Source of the DNA: Hyphomicrobiales bacterium | GTDB lineage: Bacteria; Pseudomonadota; Alphaproteobacteria; Rhizobiales; Methyloligellaceae | DNA: 60,513 nucleotides | Assembly (NCBI GenBank): GCA_021775555.1 | Contig: JAJFHP010000054.1 | Coordinates: 1 to 60,513, forward strand | Reading direction: 5' to 3' | Shown here: positions 16,555 to 25,670 of the stretch, piece after piece | Layout of the letters: each line of letters starts with the position of its first letter | Numbering within the stretch: the first letter of the stretch is position 1 | Notes under the pieces: model-generated | The model's database searches: none | The model's input: the letters and a program-made list of their open reading frames with translations, nothing else | What the model was told of the DNA's origin: nothing | Position numbers and translations under genes: made by a program

Positions 16555-18057
16555 TCAGTCCGACCCCGCCACCTTCATGACGAACGGATTTCCGGACCCT
16601 TCAGCGGTATTGATCATGACGCTCTTTGTTTGCAGATATTGCTCAATGGCTTCCTGACCGTTCTCGCGGCCAATGCCTGATTGCTTGTAGCCGCCAAAAG
16701 GCGAAGTGACCGAGACAGCACGGTATGTGTTGATCCACACCGTGCCCGCACGCAGCCGCTTGGCCATGATGGTGGCGCGCTTGAGGTTTTGCGTCCACAC
16801 GCCCGCCGCCAGCCCGTAGACCACGTCATTGCCAATTGCTATGGCCTCTTCCTCGTCCTTGAATTTTATCACCGACAGAACCGGACCGAACACCTCTTCC
16901 TGGGCGATACGCATATCGTTGGTGACATTGTCAAAGATGGTTGGCTTGACGAAGTATTTGCCCCCGCCTTCATCCGCGCCCGCAGGGCCGCCGCCAAGCA
17001 CGCATGTGGCGCCCTCATCCTTGGCGATGCCGATATAGTCCAGCACTTTCTCGTATTGCGGCGGTGTGGTGACGGGGCCCACTTGTGTCTCGGTGAGCTT
17101 CGGGTCGCCCATTCGCGCTTGTGAGGCAACCTCGATGAGTTTTTCCATGAACTCATCATGGATACTTTCCTGAACCAGCAACCGTGAGCCGGCGATGCAG
17201 GTTTGTCCCGAAGCTGCGAAAATGCCGGAGATGGCACCATTTACAGCGTCCTCCAGAATGCAGTCGTCGAACACGATGTTAGGCGACTTGCCGCCCAGCT
17301 CCAGAGAGACTTTCTTCAATCCTTTCGCCGCCAGTTCATAAACCCGGCGGCCGGAAAGCCCGCCACCGGTGAAGGCCACCTTGGCCACTTTCGGGTGAGT
17401 GACGAGCGGCTCTCCCGCTTCCTTGCCGGTGCCCGTCACCACATTTATGACGCCGGGCGGGAAGCCGGCTTCATCTACCAGCTTCATAAATTCCAGCAGT
17501 GAAGCGGAGGTAAATTCTGATGGCTTGATGACACAGGTGCAACCGGCCGCGAGTGCGGGTGCCAGCTTCCAACCGACCAGAAGCAGCGGAGAGTTCCACG
17601 GCACGATCATGGCGCAGACGCCGACAGGCTCGCGCAGCGTGTAGTTGAAGGTGTCGGGCTTGTCCGAGGCGATGACCGTGCCGGTGATCTTGTCGGCCAG
17701 CCCGCCATAGTAATAGTACCACTCGGGAAGATATTTGCATTGCGCCGACATCTCGGAGATGAGCTTGCCATTGTCACGCACCTCGATCTCGGCGAGCATT
17801 TCTGCATTTTCGGCAATGAGATCACCGAGCTTGCGCATCATGCGTCCACGCGCAGTTGCTGTTGTCTCGGCCCAGGTGCCACTGTCCCACGCGTCGTAAG
17901 CGGCATCGACAGCCTTGTTGACGTCCGCCTCGTCGCATTTGGGGATCAGCGCCCATGGCTCGCCCGTATAAGGGTCTTCGCTCTCGAAAGTATTGCCGCT
18001 TTCAGCGTCGCACCACTTGCCGCCAATATGTGTCTGGAACTTCTTCAACTTCGCCAT
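16555..18057 (-). CDS. NAD(P)-dependent aldehyde dehydrogenase
   Basis: A 500-residue enzyme of the aldehyde dehydrogenase superfamily. The catalytic Cys lies in SGQTCIAGSRL and the general base Glu in LELGGKSPN; TGTGKEAGEPL and the C-terminal INTYRAVSVTSPFGGYKQSG are also typical. Similarity in layout is highest to betaine/broad-range aldehyde dehydrogenases. It is the first gene upstream of the oxaloacetate-decarboxylase-like gene on the minus strand, 39 bases apart, and likely oxidises an aldehyde intermediate to the acid. Substrate unknown. Confidence 0.93.
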   Translation of the reverse strand: MAKLKKFQTHIGGKWCDAESGNTFESEDPYTGEPWALIPKCDEADVNKAVDAAYDAWDSGTWAETTATARGRMMRKLGDLIAENAEMLAEIEVRDNGKLISEMSAQCKYLPEWYYYYGGLADKITGTVIASDKPDTFNYTLREPVGVCAMIVPWNSPLLLVGWKLAPALAAGCTCVIKPSEFTSASLLEFMKLVDEAGFPPGVINVVTGTGKEAGEPLVTHPKVAKVAFTGGGLSGRRVYELAAKGLKKVSLELGGKSPNIVFDDCILEDAVNGAISGIFAASGQTCIAGSRLLVQESIHDEFMEKLIEVASQARMGDPKLTETQVGPVTTPPQYEKVLDYIGIAKDEGATCVLGGGPAGADEGGGKYFVKPTIFDNVTNDMRIAQEEVFGPVLSVIKFKDEEEAIAIGNDVVYGLAAGVWTQNLKRATIMAKRLRAGTVWINTYRAVSVTSPFGGYKQSGIGRENGQEAIEQYLQTKSVMINTAEGSGNPFVMKVAGSD

Positions 18058-18158
18058 GCACTCAAACCTCCCTTGCCGCCTTGCGGCTTATAGCCCTAAG
18101 CTTGCGCGGTGGAGGGGAGCGCTGCAAGCTCTTATGATGCGGGATATTGGAGAAACAG

Positions 18159-19139
18159 ATGATGGCAGCTATTCATACTTCGCTCGCCTTGCTTGCAGGG
18201 CTTGTGTGGGCGGTGGTCTCAACGCCCGCTCAAGCCAACGATTCCTCCGCGATCCTGAAATCGGGCGAGTTGCAACTCACTACATCCCCGCACATCGCGC
18301 TTGACCGCGAGGATCTTTATATCAGCGCTAGCGAAGTGCGCGTGCGCTACAGCTTCCGCAACACATCGAAAAGTGATGTGGTAACGCTGGTGGCCTTCCC
18401 CCTGCCTGATATCAATATTGGGGACGACACCGACTACAGCATCAAAGCCAGCGACCCGGCCAATTTCATCGGCTTCAAGGTGCAGGTGAACGGCCAGGGC
18501 GTCACGCCCGCGCTGCAACTGCGCGCGACCCGCTTCGGCGTCGACCAGACGGCGCTGCTCAACCGGCTTGGTATCCCATTACTACCGTTTGCTGAGGATT
18601 TTTACACCCGTCTTGAGAAGATGTCCGGCCCCGCGCGCAAGGAACTTGAAGAAGCGGGTCTCGCCGACTGGGGCACAAGTTTTGGTGCCAACAATGTGCC
18701 CTTGCCGAACCCCCACTGGCGCGCCAGTGCGATCTATTACTGGAAGCAGACATTTGCCGCAGGGGCTGTAACGCAAGTCTCGCACAGTTACCGGCCTGTG
18801 CCGGGTGAGAGCTTTTACTCACCCGAAATCCTGAAAGATCGCACGGTGCAGAGCGCCTATTGCATGGACAAGGGCTTCCTAAAAGCAGCCCGGCGCAAAT
18901 TTGCCAAGACCCAGAATGGTTTTGTGCGCGAGCTGCACTATGTGCTGACAACCGGCGCCAACTGGCTCGGGACAATCGGCGAATTCCACCTCACCATCGA
19001 CAAGGGCAAACCCGGCAACCTTGTGTCGCTGTGTATCGACGGCATCAAGAAAACCGGCCCGACAACCTTTGAAGTGACAAAGAAAGATTTCTACCCCGAG
19101 CAGGATTTAAAAATCCTGATATTGGAGCCGGAGAAATAG
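18159..19139 (+). CDS. DUF4424-family secreted protein
   Basis: A 326-residue exported protein. Residues 1-24 form a signal peptide (ATG, Ala-rich core, PAQA cleavage site). The mature part begins NDSSAILKSGELQLTTSP and has the SEVRVRYSFRN and VVTLVAFPLPDI segments typical of DUF4424, a family of unknown function with predicted beta-rich folds. ATG at 18159 sits 5 bases after GGAGA. It stands alone, divergent from the aldehyde dehydrogenase and converging on the photolyase gene. Confidence 0.85.
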   Translation: MMAAIHTSLALLAGLVWAVVSTPAQANDSSAILKSGELQLTTSPHIALDREDLYISASEVRVRYSFRNTSKSDVVTLVAFPLPDINIGDDTDYSIKASDPANFIGFKVQVNGQGVTPALQLRATRFGVDQTALLNRLGIPLLPFAEDFYTRLEKMSGPARKELEEAGLADWGTSFGANNVPLPNPHWRASAIYYWKQTFAAGAVTQVSHSYRPVPGESFYSPEILKDRTVQSAYCMDKGFLKAARRKFAKTQNGFVRELHYVLTTGANWLGTIGEFHLTIDKGKPGNLVSLCIDGIKKTGPTTFEVTKKDFYPEQDLKILILEPEK

Positions 19140-19163
19140 GGTGAGTGATCAACTCTGCCGACA

Positions 19164-20609
19164 TTAACCCTTGATAGTCTCGTAAGCCGCCAGCGCCCGT
19201 TTGCGCCCCTCACTTAGATCGACAATGCGGTCCGGATAGCTCTCGCCGAGAGAAATCCGTGCCTTTTCCAACTCCGCCTTGGTTGCCTTCCACGGCTCGT
19301 GGATACGATTGTTGGGAAGTTTCGCCAATTCGGGTATCCAGCTTTTCACATAGACCCCTTTGGCATCGAATTTCTTGCCCTGCAGGACAGGATTGAAAAT
19401 GCGGAAATAGGGGGCTGCGTCCGCTCCGCATCCAGCCACCCATTGCCAATTCACTGAATTGCTTGCGAGGTCGGCATCGACCAGCGTATCCAGAAACCAT
19501 TCTGCGCCCTGCTGCCAGGAAATCAGTAGATGTTTCACCAGAAACGATGCCACGACCATGCGCACCCGGTTGTGCATCCAGCCGGTGGAGTAGAGTTCGC
19601 GCATCCCGGCGTCTACTATCGGGTAGCCGGTGCGTGCCTGCTTCCAGGCTTCCAGATTTTCCGCGTCGGTGCGCCAGGGAAATTTTGCATATTCGGGCCT
19701 GAGAGGCGAAGTGACGAGACCTGGTCTGTGGAACAGTAGATGGTGGGAAAATTCACGCCATAAAAGTTGACGCAGAAAATTTTCGGCGCCTGTCTCCAGC
19801 TTGGCGCCCATCGCCGCTGTGGTATACCGCACCGCATTCCAGACATCGTGCGGACTGACTTCGCCGAAATGCAGATGCGGTGAGAGCCGCGATGTTCCAT
19901 CTATGCCGGGAAAGTCACGCGAAGCCTGATACCCCTGAAGGATTTCCTTCACCAGCCAGTCGAGGCGTGCCTGCGCCCCTGTTTCTCCGGGCGTCCATGC
20001 AGCGGCAATGCTGCTTGCCCAGTCAGGCTTGAAGGGTTTCAAGCCCCAGGATTCCAGCTTATCGCTTTCGACACCGTCAGGAACGCGTGGCAGGGCGACC
20101 GGCGCCTTGAGAGTGGTTCCCGGTTCGGCCTCTTTCAGGCATGCCTTGTAGAAGGGCGTGTACTGGCGGTAGGGGTCACCCGATCCGGTCCTGATATCTT
20201 CTGGCTCGAACAGGAGTGCGCCTGAAAAACGACGGCAGCGCACGCCTGCGCCTTCAAGCGCTCCGTGCAGATTGCTTTCCAGCTTAACCGCCCAGGGTTC
20301 ATATCCCCGGCTCCAGAAAATGGCGCCAGCGCCCGTTTCGCGCGCCAGGTCTCCCAAAACCTCCAGTGCCGGACCGCGCGCGAGGACCAGCGATGATCCC
20401 AGTTTGCGCAAATCAGCATCAAGACTTTTCAGGCTTTCATGCAACCACCAGCGGCTTGCCCCGCCACGCGTGCAATGCCCCGGCGTCTCTTCATCATGCA
20501 CATATACAGGGATAACCGGTGCGCCGGTGGCGGCGGCGGCTGAAAGCGCCGCATGGTCATGCAAACGCAGGTCGGCCCGAAACCAGACGATGATAGGCGC
20601 TGCCGCCAT
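19164..20609 (-). CDS. phrB: Deoxyribodipyrimidine photolyase
   Basis: A 481-residue light-driven DNA repair flavoprotein of the cryptochrome/photolyase family. The N-terminal antenna domain begins IIVWFRADLRLHDH. The FAD-binding C-terminal domain contains ENFLRQLLWREFSHHLL, WMHNRVRMVVASFLVKHLL and LASNSVNWQWVAGCGADAAPYFRIFNP, which match class I CPD photolyases. ATG at 20609 follows GAGGGA; the open frame runs further up to 20867 but that extension has no family similarity. It lies 185 bases downstream of the macrodomain gene on the same strand. Confidence 0.93.
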   Translation of the reverse strand: MAAAPIIVWFRADLRLHDHAALSAAAATGAPVIPVYVHDEETPGHCTRGGASRWWLHESLKSLDADLRKLGSSLVLARGPALEVLGDLARETGAGAIFWSRGYEPWAVKLESNLHGALEGAGVRCRRFSGALLFEPEDIRTGSGDPYRQYTPFYKACLKEAEPGTTLKAPVALPRVPDGVESDKLESWGLKPFKPDWASSIAAAWTPGETGAQARLDWLVKEILQGYQASRDFPGIDGTSRLSPHLHFGEVSPHDVWNAVRYTTAAMGAKLETGAENFLRQLLWREFSHHLLFHRPGLVTSPLRPEYAKFPWRTDAENLEAWKQARTGYPIVDAGMRELYSTGWMHNRVRMVVASFLVKHLLISWQQGAEWFLDTLVDADLASNSVNWQWVAGCGADAAPYFRIFNPVLQGKKFDAKGVYVKSWIPELAKLPNNRIHEPWKATKAELEKARISLGESYPDRIVDLSEGRKRALAAYETIKG

Positions 20610-20794
20610 TGTTCCCTCGCATCCCCGCATGAATTGAGAAATTGCCAGCGACCCAGGCGTGATGAAAATGATTCGCGCAGGCCCCGCCAATGCTGAGAAT
20701 TTATTTACGGTGTTTATGTGGTCCTTGACACCTTCGGCAAGTTTAGACGCGGTGACCATGCCCGCATAATATGTGGCCCACGGTGCGGCCCGTA

Positions 20795-21349
20795 TCACAG
20801 AGCATGAGAATAGCCATGTTCCACTAGCGCCGCTTGATGCAATTGCACCGACTCTGCGCCAAAGCAACAGAAGATGATCCTCTCAAGTGGTGTGTCGGAC
20901 CCCATTTCCTCAACCGACCTCACATAATCCAGCACGGCGGCCACCGCGATATGCGCAGCCCGAGGTGCCGGAAACCCGTAAATGCCTGTCGAAATGGCGG
21001 GGAAGGCAATCGAGGTCAGCCTGTGTTCCTCTGCCAGTTTGAGTGAGCTGTCATAGCATTTGTAGAGCAGGCGATCTTCACCCGTCTCACCTCCACCCCA
21101 GACAGGACCGACCGCATGGATGACCCATGGGGCCGCCAGTTTGTATCCCCTCGTAATTCGCGCTTCGCCCGTCGCACAGTCTCCAAGAGTTGCACACTCT
21201 TGCGCCAGTTCCAGCCCTGCCGCGCTGTGAATAGCCCCGCAGACCCCGCCGCCAGGCGCAAGTTGCTGATTGGCCGCGTTGACAATGGCATCGACATCCA
21301 GAGTGGTGATATCGGCCTCGATCACCTGCAGTTTTGCGCCCGCCTGCAT
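20795..21349 (-). CDS. Macrodomain protein, O-acetyl-ADP-ribose deacetylase-like
   Basis: A 184-residue macrodomain hydrolase, removing ADP-ribose-linked acyl groups. Motifs are DAIVNAANQQL, GGGVCGAIHSAAG and ISTGIYGFP, which form the ADP-ribose pocket and catalytic loop of the MacroD-type deacetylases. Length is full. It lies upstream of the photolyase gene on the same strand and divergent from znuC. No partner sirtuin or ADP-ribosyltransferase is nearby. Confidence 0.9.
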   Translation of the reverse strand: MQAGAKLQVIEADITTLDVDAIVNAANQQLAPGGGVCGAIHSAAGLELAQECATLGDCATGEARITRGYKLAAPWVIHAVGPVWGGGETGEDRLLYKCYDSSLKLAEEHRLTSIAFPAISTGIYGFPAPRAAHIAVAAVLDYVRSVEEMGSDTPLERIIFCCFGAESVQLHQAALVEHGYSHAL

Positions 21350-21434
21350 AATCCAATCCTTTCGTTCACTTGTGTACCACGCCCGCTTGATCGGCTAAGA
21401 AGCAATCCTGGACACAAAATGCACAGGATCAAAA

Positions 21435-22205
21435 ATGGCGCTTACGGGGAAAAAATCTGAAAGCCCGCTGATCAAGGGGGAAAAACTGGCCCTGACAGTG
21501 GGTGGCAGGATGGTCGTGGAGCATGTCGACATCGCAATATTGCCCGGAGAAATCGTAACCCTGATTGGTCCCAACGGGGCTGGTAAGACAACGCTGGTGC
21601 GTCTCTTGCTCGGGTTTGTGAACCCGAATGAAGGCATCGTTACCCGAGCGCCGGGCCTGACCATAGGTTACGTGCCACAACGCTTCCTCGTTGACGCCAC
21701 GATTCCGCTGACGGTCGAGCGGTTCCTGAAACTGTCGGGCCGTGGGACGGGGGATGACACGGCCAAACTTCTGGAAGAAGTGGGGGCCGGTCATCTAAAA
21801 GATGCGCAGGTGTCATCGCTCTCGGGCGGCGAGTTCCAGCGGGTCGTACTTGCAAAGGCGCTGATGGGCAGCCCGCAGCTGCTTGTGCTCGATGAGCCGG
21901 TGCAGAATGTCGACTTTTCAGGCGAGGCGGAACTCTACCAGCTGATTGAAACAATCCGGGATGCGCGCGGTTGCGGCATCCTGCTGGTCTCGCACAATCT
22001 GCACGTGGTGCTCGGTGCGAGCGACCGGGTTGTGTGCCTCAACCACCATGTGTGCTGTTCAGGCGTGCCTGAAACCGTCGGCAAGCATCCTGAATATGAG
22101 CGCCTGTTCGGTGCAAAGGCAGCGCAGGCTTTTGCCATCTATTCCCACACCCATGACCATGAGCATGGCCTGTCGGGGGAAATCGCGGACGGTCACGAGC
22201 ACTAG
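21435..22205 (+). CDS. znuC: Zinc ABC transporter ATP-binding protein ZnuC
   Basis: A 256-residue ATPase of a metal importer. Walker A is GPNGAGKTT, the signature is LSGGEFQR, Walker B is LLVLDEP and the switch is SHNL. The C-terminal tail is His-rich (HTHDHEHG, then DGHEH), a feature of zinc-specific ZnuC proteins. AGGA precedes the ATG. The expected partner permease, znuB, is not adjacent but 2.6 kb downstream (24801), separated by two minus-strand genes. No znuA or zur is visible. An inverted repeat (ATCCTG/CAGGAT, 21405-21429) before the gene is probably the ribosome binding site region, not a proven Zur box. Confidence 0.92.
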   Translation: MALTGKKSESPLIKGEKLALTVGGRMVVEHVDIAILPGEIVTLIGPNGAGKTTLVRLLLGFVNPNEGIVTRAPGLTIGYVPQRFLVDATIPLTVERFLKLSGRGTGDDTAKLLEEVGAGHLKDAQVSSLSGGEFQRVVLAKALMGSPQLLVLDEPVQNVDFSGEAELYQLIETIRDARGCGILLVSHNLHVVLGASDRVVCLNHHVCCSGVPETVGKHPEYERLFGAKAAQAFAIYSHTHDHEHGLSGEIADGHEH

Positions 22206-22213
22206 CGCAGTGC

Positions 22214-23191
22214 CTACTCCCAGCCGCTCGGAACGCAGCTGCTTTTCCGATCCCCGGAAATAACCCGGCACAGCAATTCTGCAACTTCCCGGTGACTCGT
22301 CGCCATCATGTGACCGTCGGTACGCTTGCTCTTCTTGCGGATAGCTTCAATATCGATCGTACCGGCCCAGAACCCGGCCTGGCCGTTCACAGAGCAAGGC
22401 AATGGTTTGAGTGAGGGATCACAGTCAGTTTGGGCGGAAGGTTGCAATGTCTTGACGAAACGCCATTTGAGCAAGCCAATCAGCAGAGGGACGTTTTCGC
22501 GTCTGGATATTTCGAGCATCCGATCGGCCTGACGCCTGAACATTTTTATACGCTCCGGTGAATACCTGCTTCCGGTAAGGTTTGGAAACAGGCCGCGCAT
22601 AATCCTCTCCTTGGATTTCTTGTAGAGGAGGTAAAGTTGCGAGGAGGCAAAAGCGGGTGAGAATTTCAAAGGCCCTTCCAGATCATTCTTGTGGAACAGG
22701 TAGAAAATAAAGTCAGCCTTCAAGCTTGGAAGGGTTTTCTCCATATGGTCAGCGACATTTTCAGCATTGTAGCCAGGCGTGCCAAGATTGATGACTTCAA
22801 CCGAGCTGTCGATTTGCTCCATCCGCCGCTGAAACGTGTCCTCAATCGACACGGACCAGCCGAAGGTCTCGCTGTCACCGAATGTGGCAACGCGAAATTT
22901 CTCTGACTTTGGAGGCAAGGGCTTGCTGGAGCGAACCCCCTGAGCATTGACTTGCCAGAGCACCGGTTTTTTCAGCCGCTCGTGCAGTCCGGAAAAAGTA
23001 ACCTGCTTACCGGGCTCGAGCATATAAGTGCGGGAATCCCCATACGGTGCCTGCGTGATGATGGCTTTCAGGTTGCCGATCCCGGGATAGAAAACGCGCA
23101 AGCCGCCCTCCAGCGCAAGCAGGGTTATCGTTACCGAGACAACCGTGAGGGTAAGGCCGAAAAAGAGCTGCTTTATTCCGGGAAAATTCAA
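22214..23191 (-). CDS. SGNH/GDSL-hydrolase-like membrane-anchored protein
   Basis: A 325-residue protein with one N-terminal membrane helix (about residues 9-29) and a periplasmic domain. The nucleophile block VATFGDSETFGW and the terminal DGHMMATSHREVAELL, which resembles the DxH block of SGNH esterases, are visible. The middle block reads YLFHKNDL instead of a clean GxND. It may act on a lipid or polysaccharide ester; the family assignment is reasonable but the substrate unknown. It lies between znuC and znuB on the opposite strand, 8 bases after the end of znuC. Confidence 0.75.
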   Translation of the reverse strand: MNFPGIKQLFFGLTLTVVSVTITLLALEGGLRVFYPGIGNLKAIITQAPYGDSRTYMLEPGKQVTFSGLHERLKKPVLWQVNAQGVRSSKPLPPKSEKFRVATFGDSETFGWSVSIEDTFQRRMEQIDSSVEVINLGTPGYNAENVADHMEKTLPSLKADFIFYLFHKNDLEGPLKFSPAFASSQLYLLYKKSKERIMRGLFPNLTGSRYSPERIKMFRRQADRMLEISRRENVPLLIGLLKWRFVKTLQPSAQTDCDPSLKPLPCSVNGQAGFWAGTIDIEAIRKKSKRTDGHMMATSHREVAELLCRVISGDRKSSCVPSGWE

Positions 23192-23257
23192 GAGCGGGAT
23201 GCCTTTCAGGCTTGAACAGTTCCGGAGAAAAGGGATTGGCTGACCGGCTCGATGATC

Positions 23258-24661
23258 CTACTCGGCGGCCTTGAGGGGGCGCTTGGCGCCCCGCGAGGCG
23301 CGCTCAGCCCCCATCGCTTCAGATTGCATGTGGGCGGGATAGGACATTGCCGTGACCGGGCCAAATTTCTTCAGCAGTTTCTTGATTGCCGTGCGGTAGC
23401 GGTAATGCTGCACTTCGAGCTTGTGGCGCGCAGAATCGAGATAGGTCACGCCATGGGTGACATCGGGTTTGGCGCTCATCTTGTGCTTGGCAAACCATGC
23501 AGCCTTTTCAGGCGCGACCTCTTGGGCAACAACGAAACTGGCGATCAACTGCCCCTGATAATCGGCCAGTTGCCAAAAGCCGCCATCAGCCGGCTGCACA
23601 AGCCCGCAGGCGAAAAGATTGTCCATCTCGCGGTGGCAAATCTGGAGAAACAGTGGCGACGAGCCATCCTCATTTGCAAAATAACTCTTGTCCATGAAGG
23701 GAAACGAGAGGTGGTAACCCGTGGCGTAGACAATGAGATCAACTTCGGTTTCCTCGCCATCGGTGAAAATGGCCTTCTTCCCGTCAAAGCGCGCAATATC
23801 GCGCCGCGGTTTGATCCGCTGGTGCGCCAGGTGGTCGAGATAGGCCGAGGCCGAGTTGGGGAAGGATTCCAGAATCTTGTGGTCTGGTTTGGGCAGACCA
23901 AGGCGCTCATAAGGCCCAACGACCATGAAGATCGCCATGCCGTACAGCCAGCGCAGGAATTTGCGCGGGACAGGCCAGCGCTGGGTCCGGTCCAGCCATT
24001 TGTCCATCGGGCGTCCGAAGATGAATTTGGGCAGGAAGTAATAAGTATGCCGCATGGAATGTTCGACCGAGCGCGACAGATATGCAGCGTCCGCCGCCAG
24101 ATCGCACCCGGTATTGCCCGCGCCGATGATAAGCACGCGCTTGTCGCGCAGCTGATCGCGGGATTTCACTTCGATCGCGTGGAGCGTCTCTCCGGTAAAT
24201 TTTCCGGGATATTCCGGAATTCTCGGGTCCCAGTGATGGCCGTTCGAGACGACCACTCCATCATAGACGCGCGGCCGCTTGTCGCCGGACACGCTCACCA
24301 TCCACTTGTCACCATTCTTCTCGACCTTCTCAACAGCTGTGTTGAAGGTGATGTGGTCATACAGTCCGAAATGTCGCGCATAGGAGCGCACATAGTCGAT
24401 CGCCTGCCCCTTGCTCATGAATTCGGGCGTGCCCTGGGGTGGGTTGAAATCAACATATTTCGACAGGCTGCGAGACGTGTTCAGGCAGATGGTTTCATAG
24501 ACGTGAGACGGGCTTTCGGGGTTCCAGATGCCACCGACATCGGCCTCCTTCTCGAAGCAGTCAAACGGGATCCCGCGCTCGGCGAAATTCTTGACAACCG
24601 CCAGACCACACGCGCCCGCGCCAATCAGGCAATAGCGTTTTGCGCTTTCTGTGCTCACCAT
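23258..24661 (-). CDS. Flavin-containing monooxygenase (FMO/Baeyer-Villiger type)
   Basis: A 467-residue FAD/NADPH monooxygenase. The first dinucleotide motif is GAGACG near the N-terminus; GKFTGETLHAIEV fits the FxGxxxH fingerprint of FMO/BVMO enzymes, and GAGNTGCD is the second dinucleotide motif. It would oxygenate a ketone, amine or sulfide; which cannot be said. The frame is open to 24754 but the family start is ATG 24661 just before the CLIGAG strand. It sits between znuC and znuB on the minus strand. Confidence 0.9.
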   Translation of the reverse strand: MVSTESAKRYCLIGAGACGLAVVKNFAERGIPFDCFEKEADVGGIWNPESPSHVYETICLNTSRSLSKYVDFNPPQGTPEFMSKGQAIDYVRSYARHFGLYDHITFNTAVEKVEKNGDKWMVSVSGDKRPRVYDGVVVSNGHHWDPRIPEYPGKFTGETLHAIEVKSRDQLRDKRVLIIGAGNTGCDLAADAAYLSRSVEHSMRHTYYFLPKFIFGRPMDKWLDRTQRWPVPRKFLRWLYGMAIFMVVGPYERLGLPKPDHKILESFPNSASAYLDHLAHQRIKPRRDIARFDGKKAIFTDGEETEVDLIVYATGYHLSFPFMDKSYFANEDGSSPLFLQICHREMDNLFACGLVQPADGGFWQLADYQGQLIASFVVAQEVAPEKAAWFAKHKMSAKPDVTHGVTYLDSARHKLEVQHYRYRTAIKKLLKKFGPVTAMSYPAHMQSEAMGAERASRGAKRPLKAAE

Positions 24662-24800
24662 TTTCAGCCTTGTTTGTCCATGCCAGCGCTTGCCCCAAGC
24701 GCGCACTTCGCCTATTTCGCAACGACGAATAGCATAAAAGCATATTAGGGTCATATGCCAGATGGAGTGGTGTTCGGTCGCATGTCAGAAGTGAAAAAAT

Positions 24801-25601
24801 ATGATGCTTGATGATTTTCTTCTCAGGTCCATGGTTGCCGGTGTCGGCGTGGCCATCGTTGCCGCACCTTTGGGCTGCTTCATCGTCTGGCGGCGCATGG
24901 CCTATTTTGGCGCGACCATTGCCCATTCGGGCTTGCTTGGCGTGGCCGTCGGACTGCTTCTCGCCATTGATCTGACCATCGGCGTCATTGCCGTCGCCCT
25001 TGCCCTTGGCGCCATCCTGACATTACTGCAGCGCTCGACAACCCTGCCGCAGGACACGATCCTGGGCATCCTGGCCCATGTGGCGCTCGCCGGAGGGCTG
25101 ATCGCGGCCAGCGCGCTCGGTGGTAATCGGTTCGATCTTATGGGCTATCTGTTTGGCGATATCCTGGCCGTCAGTGAGCAGGATATTTTATGGATATACG
25201 GTGGTGGAGCGGCCATCCTGGCAGTCACAGCTTGGATTTGGCGGCCGCTGCTGGCCATTTCCGTCCATGAAGAGCTGGCCCGTGCCGAGGGCGTGAACGC
25301 AACCCGCGCCAGCGCAGTGTTCATGCTGCTGTTGGCCTTTACCGTTGCGCTCGCCATGAAGCTTGTGGGGATATTGCTGATCGCCTCCCTGCTGGTGATC
25401 CCCGCCGCCGCCGCGCGGCCCTTTTCCTCGACGCCGGAGCAGATGGCATTCGTTGCAGCTGGAATGGCAGGTTCAGGCGTCATTGGCGGCATGGCGGCAT
25501 CGCTGTGGCTCGACACCCCGGCAGGACCAACCATCGTCATGGTGCTGGCGCTCATCTTCCTGGTGTCTTTTTTGTGCGGCAGTCTGCGAGCCGCACGCTA
25601 G
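24801..25601 (+). CDS. znuB: Zinc ABC transporter permease ZnuB
   Basis: A 266-residue permease of the manganese/zinc/iron ABC-3 family with about eight membrane helices. The hallmarks include the segment WRRMAYFGATIAHSGLLGVA near the N-terminus and RALMSDVL-like EELARAEGVN in the cytoplasmic loop. It is the expected partner of ZnuC at 21435-22205 but is separated from it by the SGNH-like and FMO genes on the other strand. It is divergent from the FMO gene with 139 bases between starts, so it must have its own promoter. Next gene is ispG, 69 bases downstream. Confidence 0.9.
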   Translation: MMLDDFLLRSMVAGVGVAIVAAPLGCFIVWRRMAYFGATIAHSGLLGVAVGLLLAIDLTIGVIAVALALGAILTLLQRSTTLPQDTILGILAHVALAGGLIAASALGGNRFDLMGYLFGDILAVSEQDILWIYGGGAAILAVTAWIWRPLLAISVHEELARAEGVNATRASAVFMLLLAFTVALAMKLVGILLIASLLVIPAAAARPFSSTPEQMAFVAAGMAGSGVIGGMAASLWLDTPAGPTIVMVLALIFLVSFLCGSLRAAR

Positions 25602-25670
25602 AATGAAGGTTCAATCAACACCCAGGGTGGCAGGATCGAATGCGGATCATTGCCGCTAGAAAGTCGGGCG

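Noticed and set aside
20610-20867. N-terminal extension of the photolyase frame
   Set aside because: The extra 86 residues have no photolyase similarity; family similarity and a ribosome binding site place the start at 20609.
21405-21429. Zur box before znuC
   Set aside because: The short inverted repeat overlaps the ribosome binding site and does not match the usual ATGTTATA-type Zur palindrome.
23252-24748. Open frame of about 498 codons exactly antisense to the FMO gene
   Set aside because: The minus strand encodes a clear FMO with two dinucleotide motifs; the plus-strand product has no recognisable motif and arises from the codon bias of a GC-rich gene.
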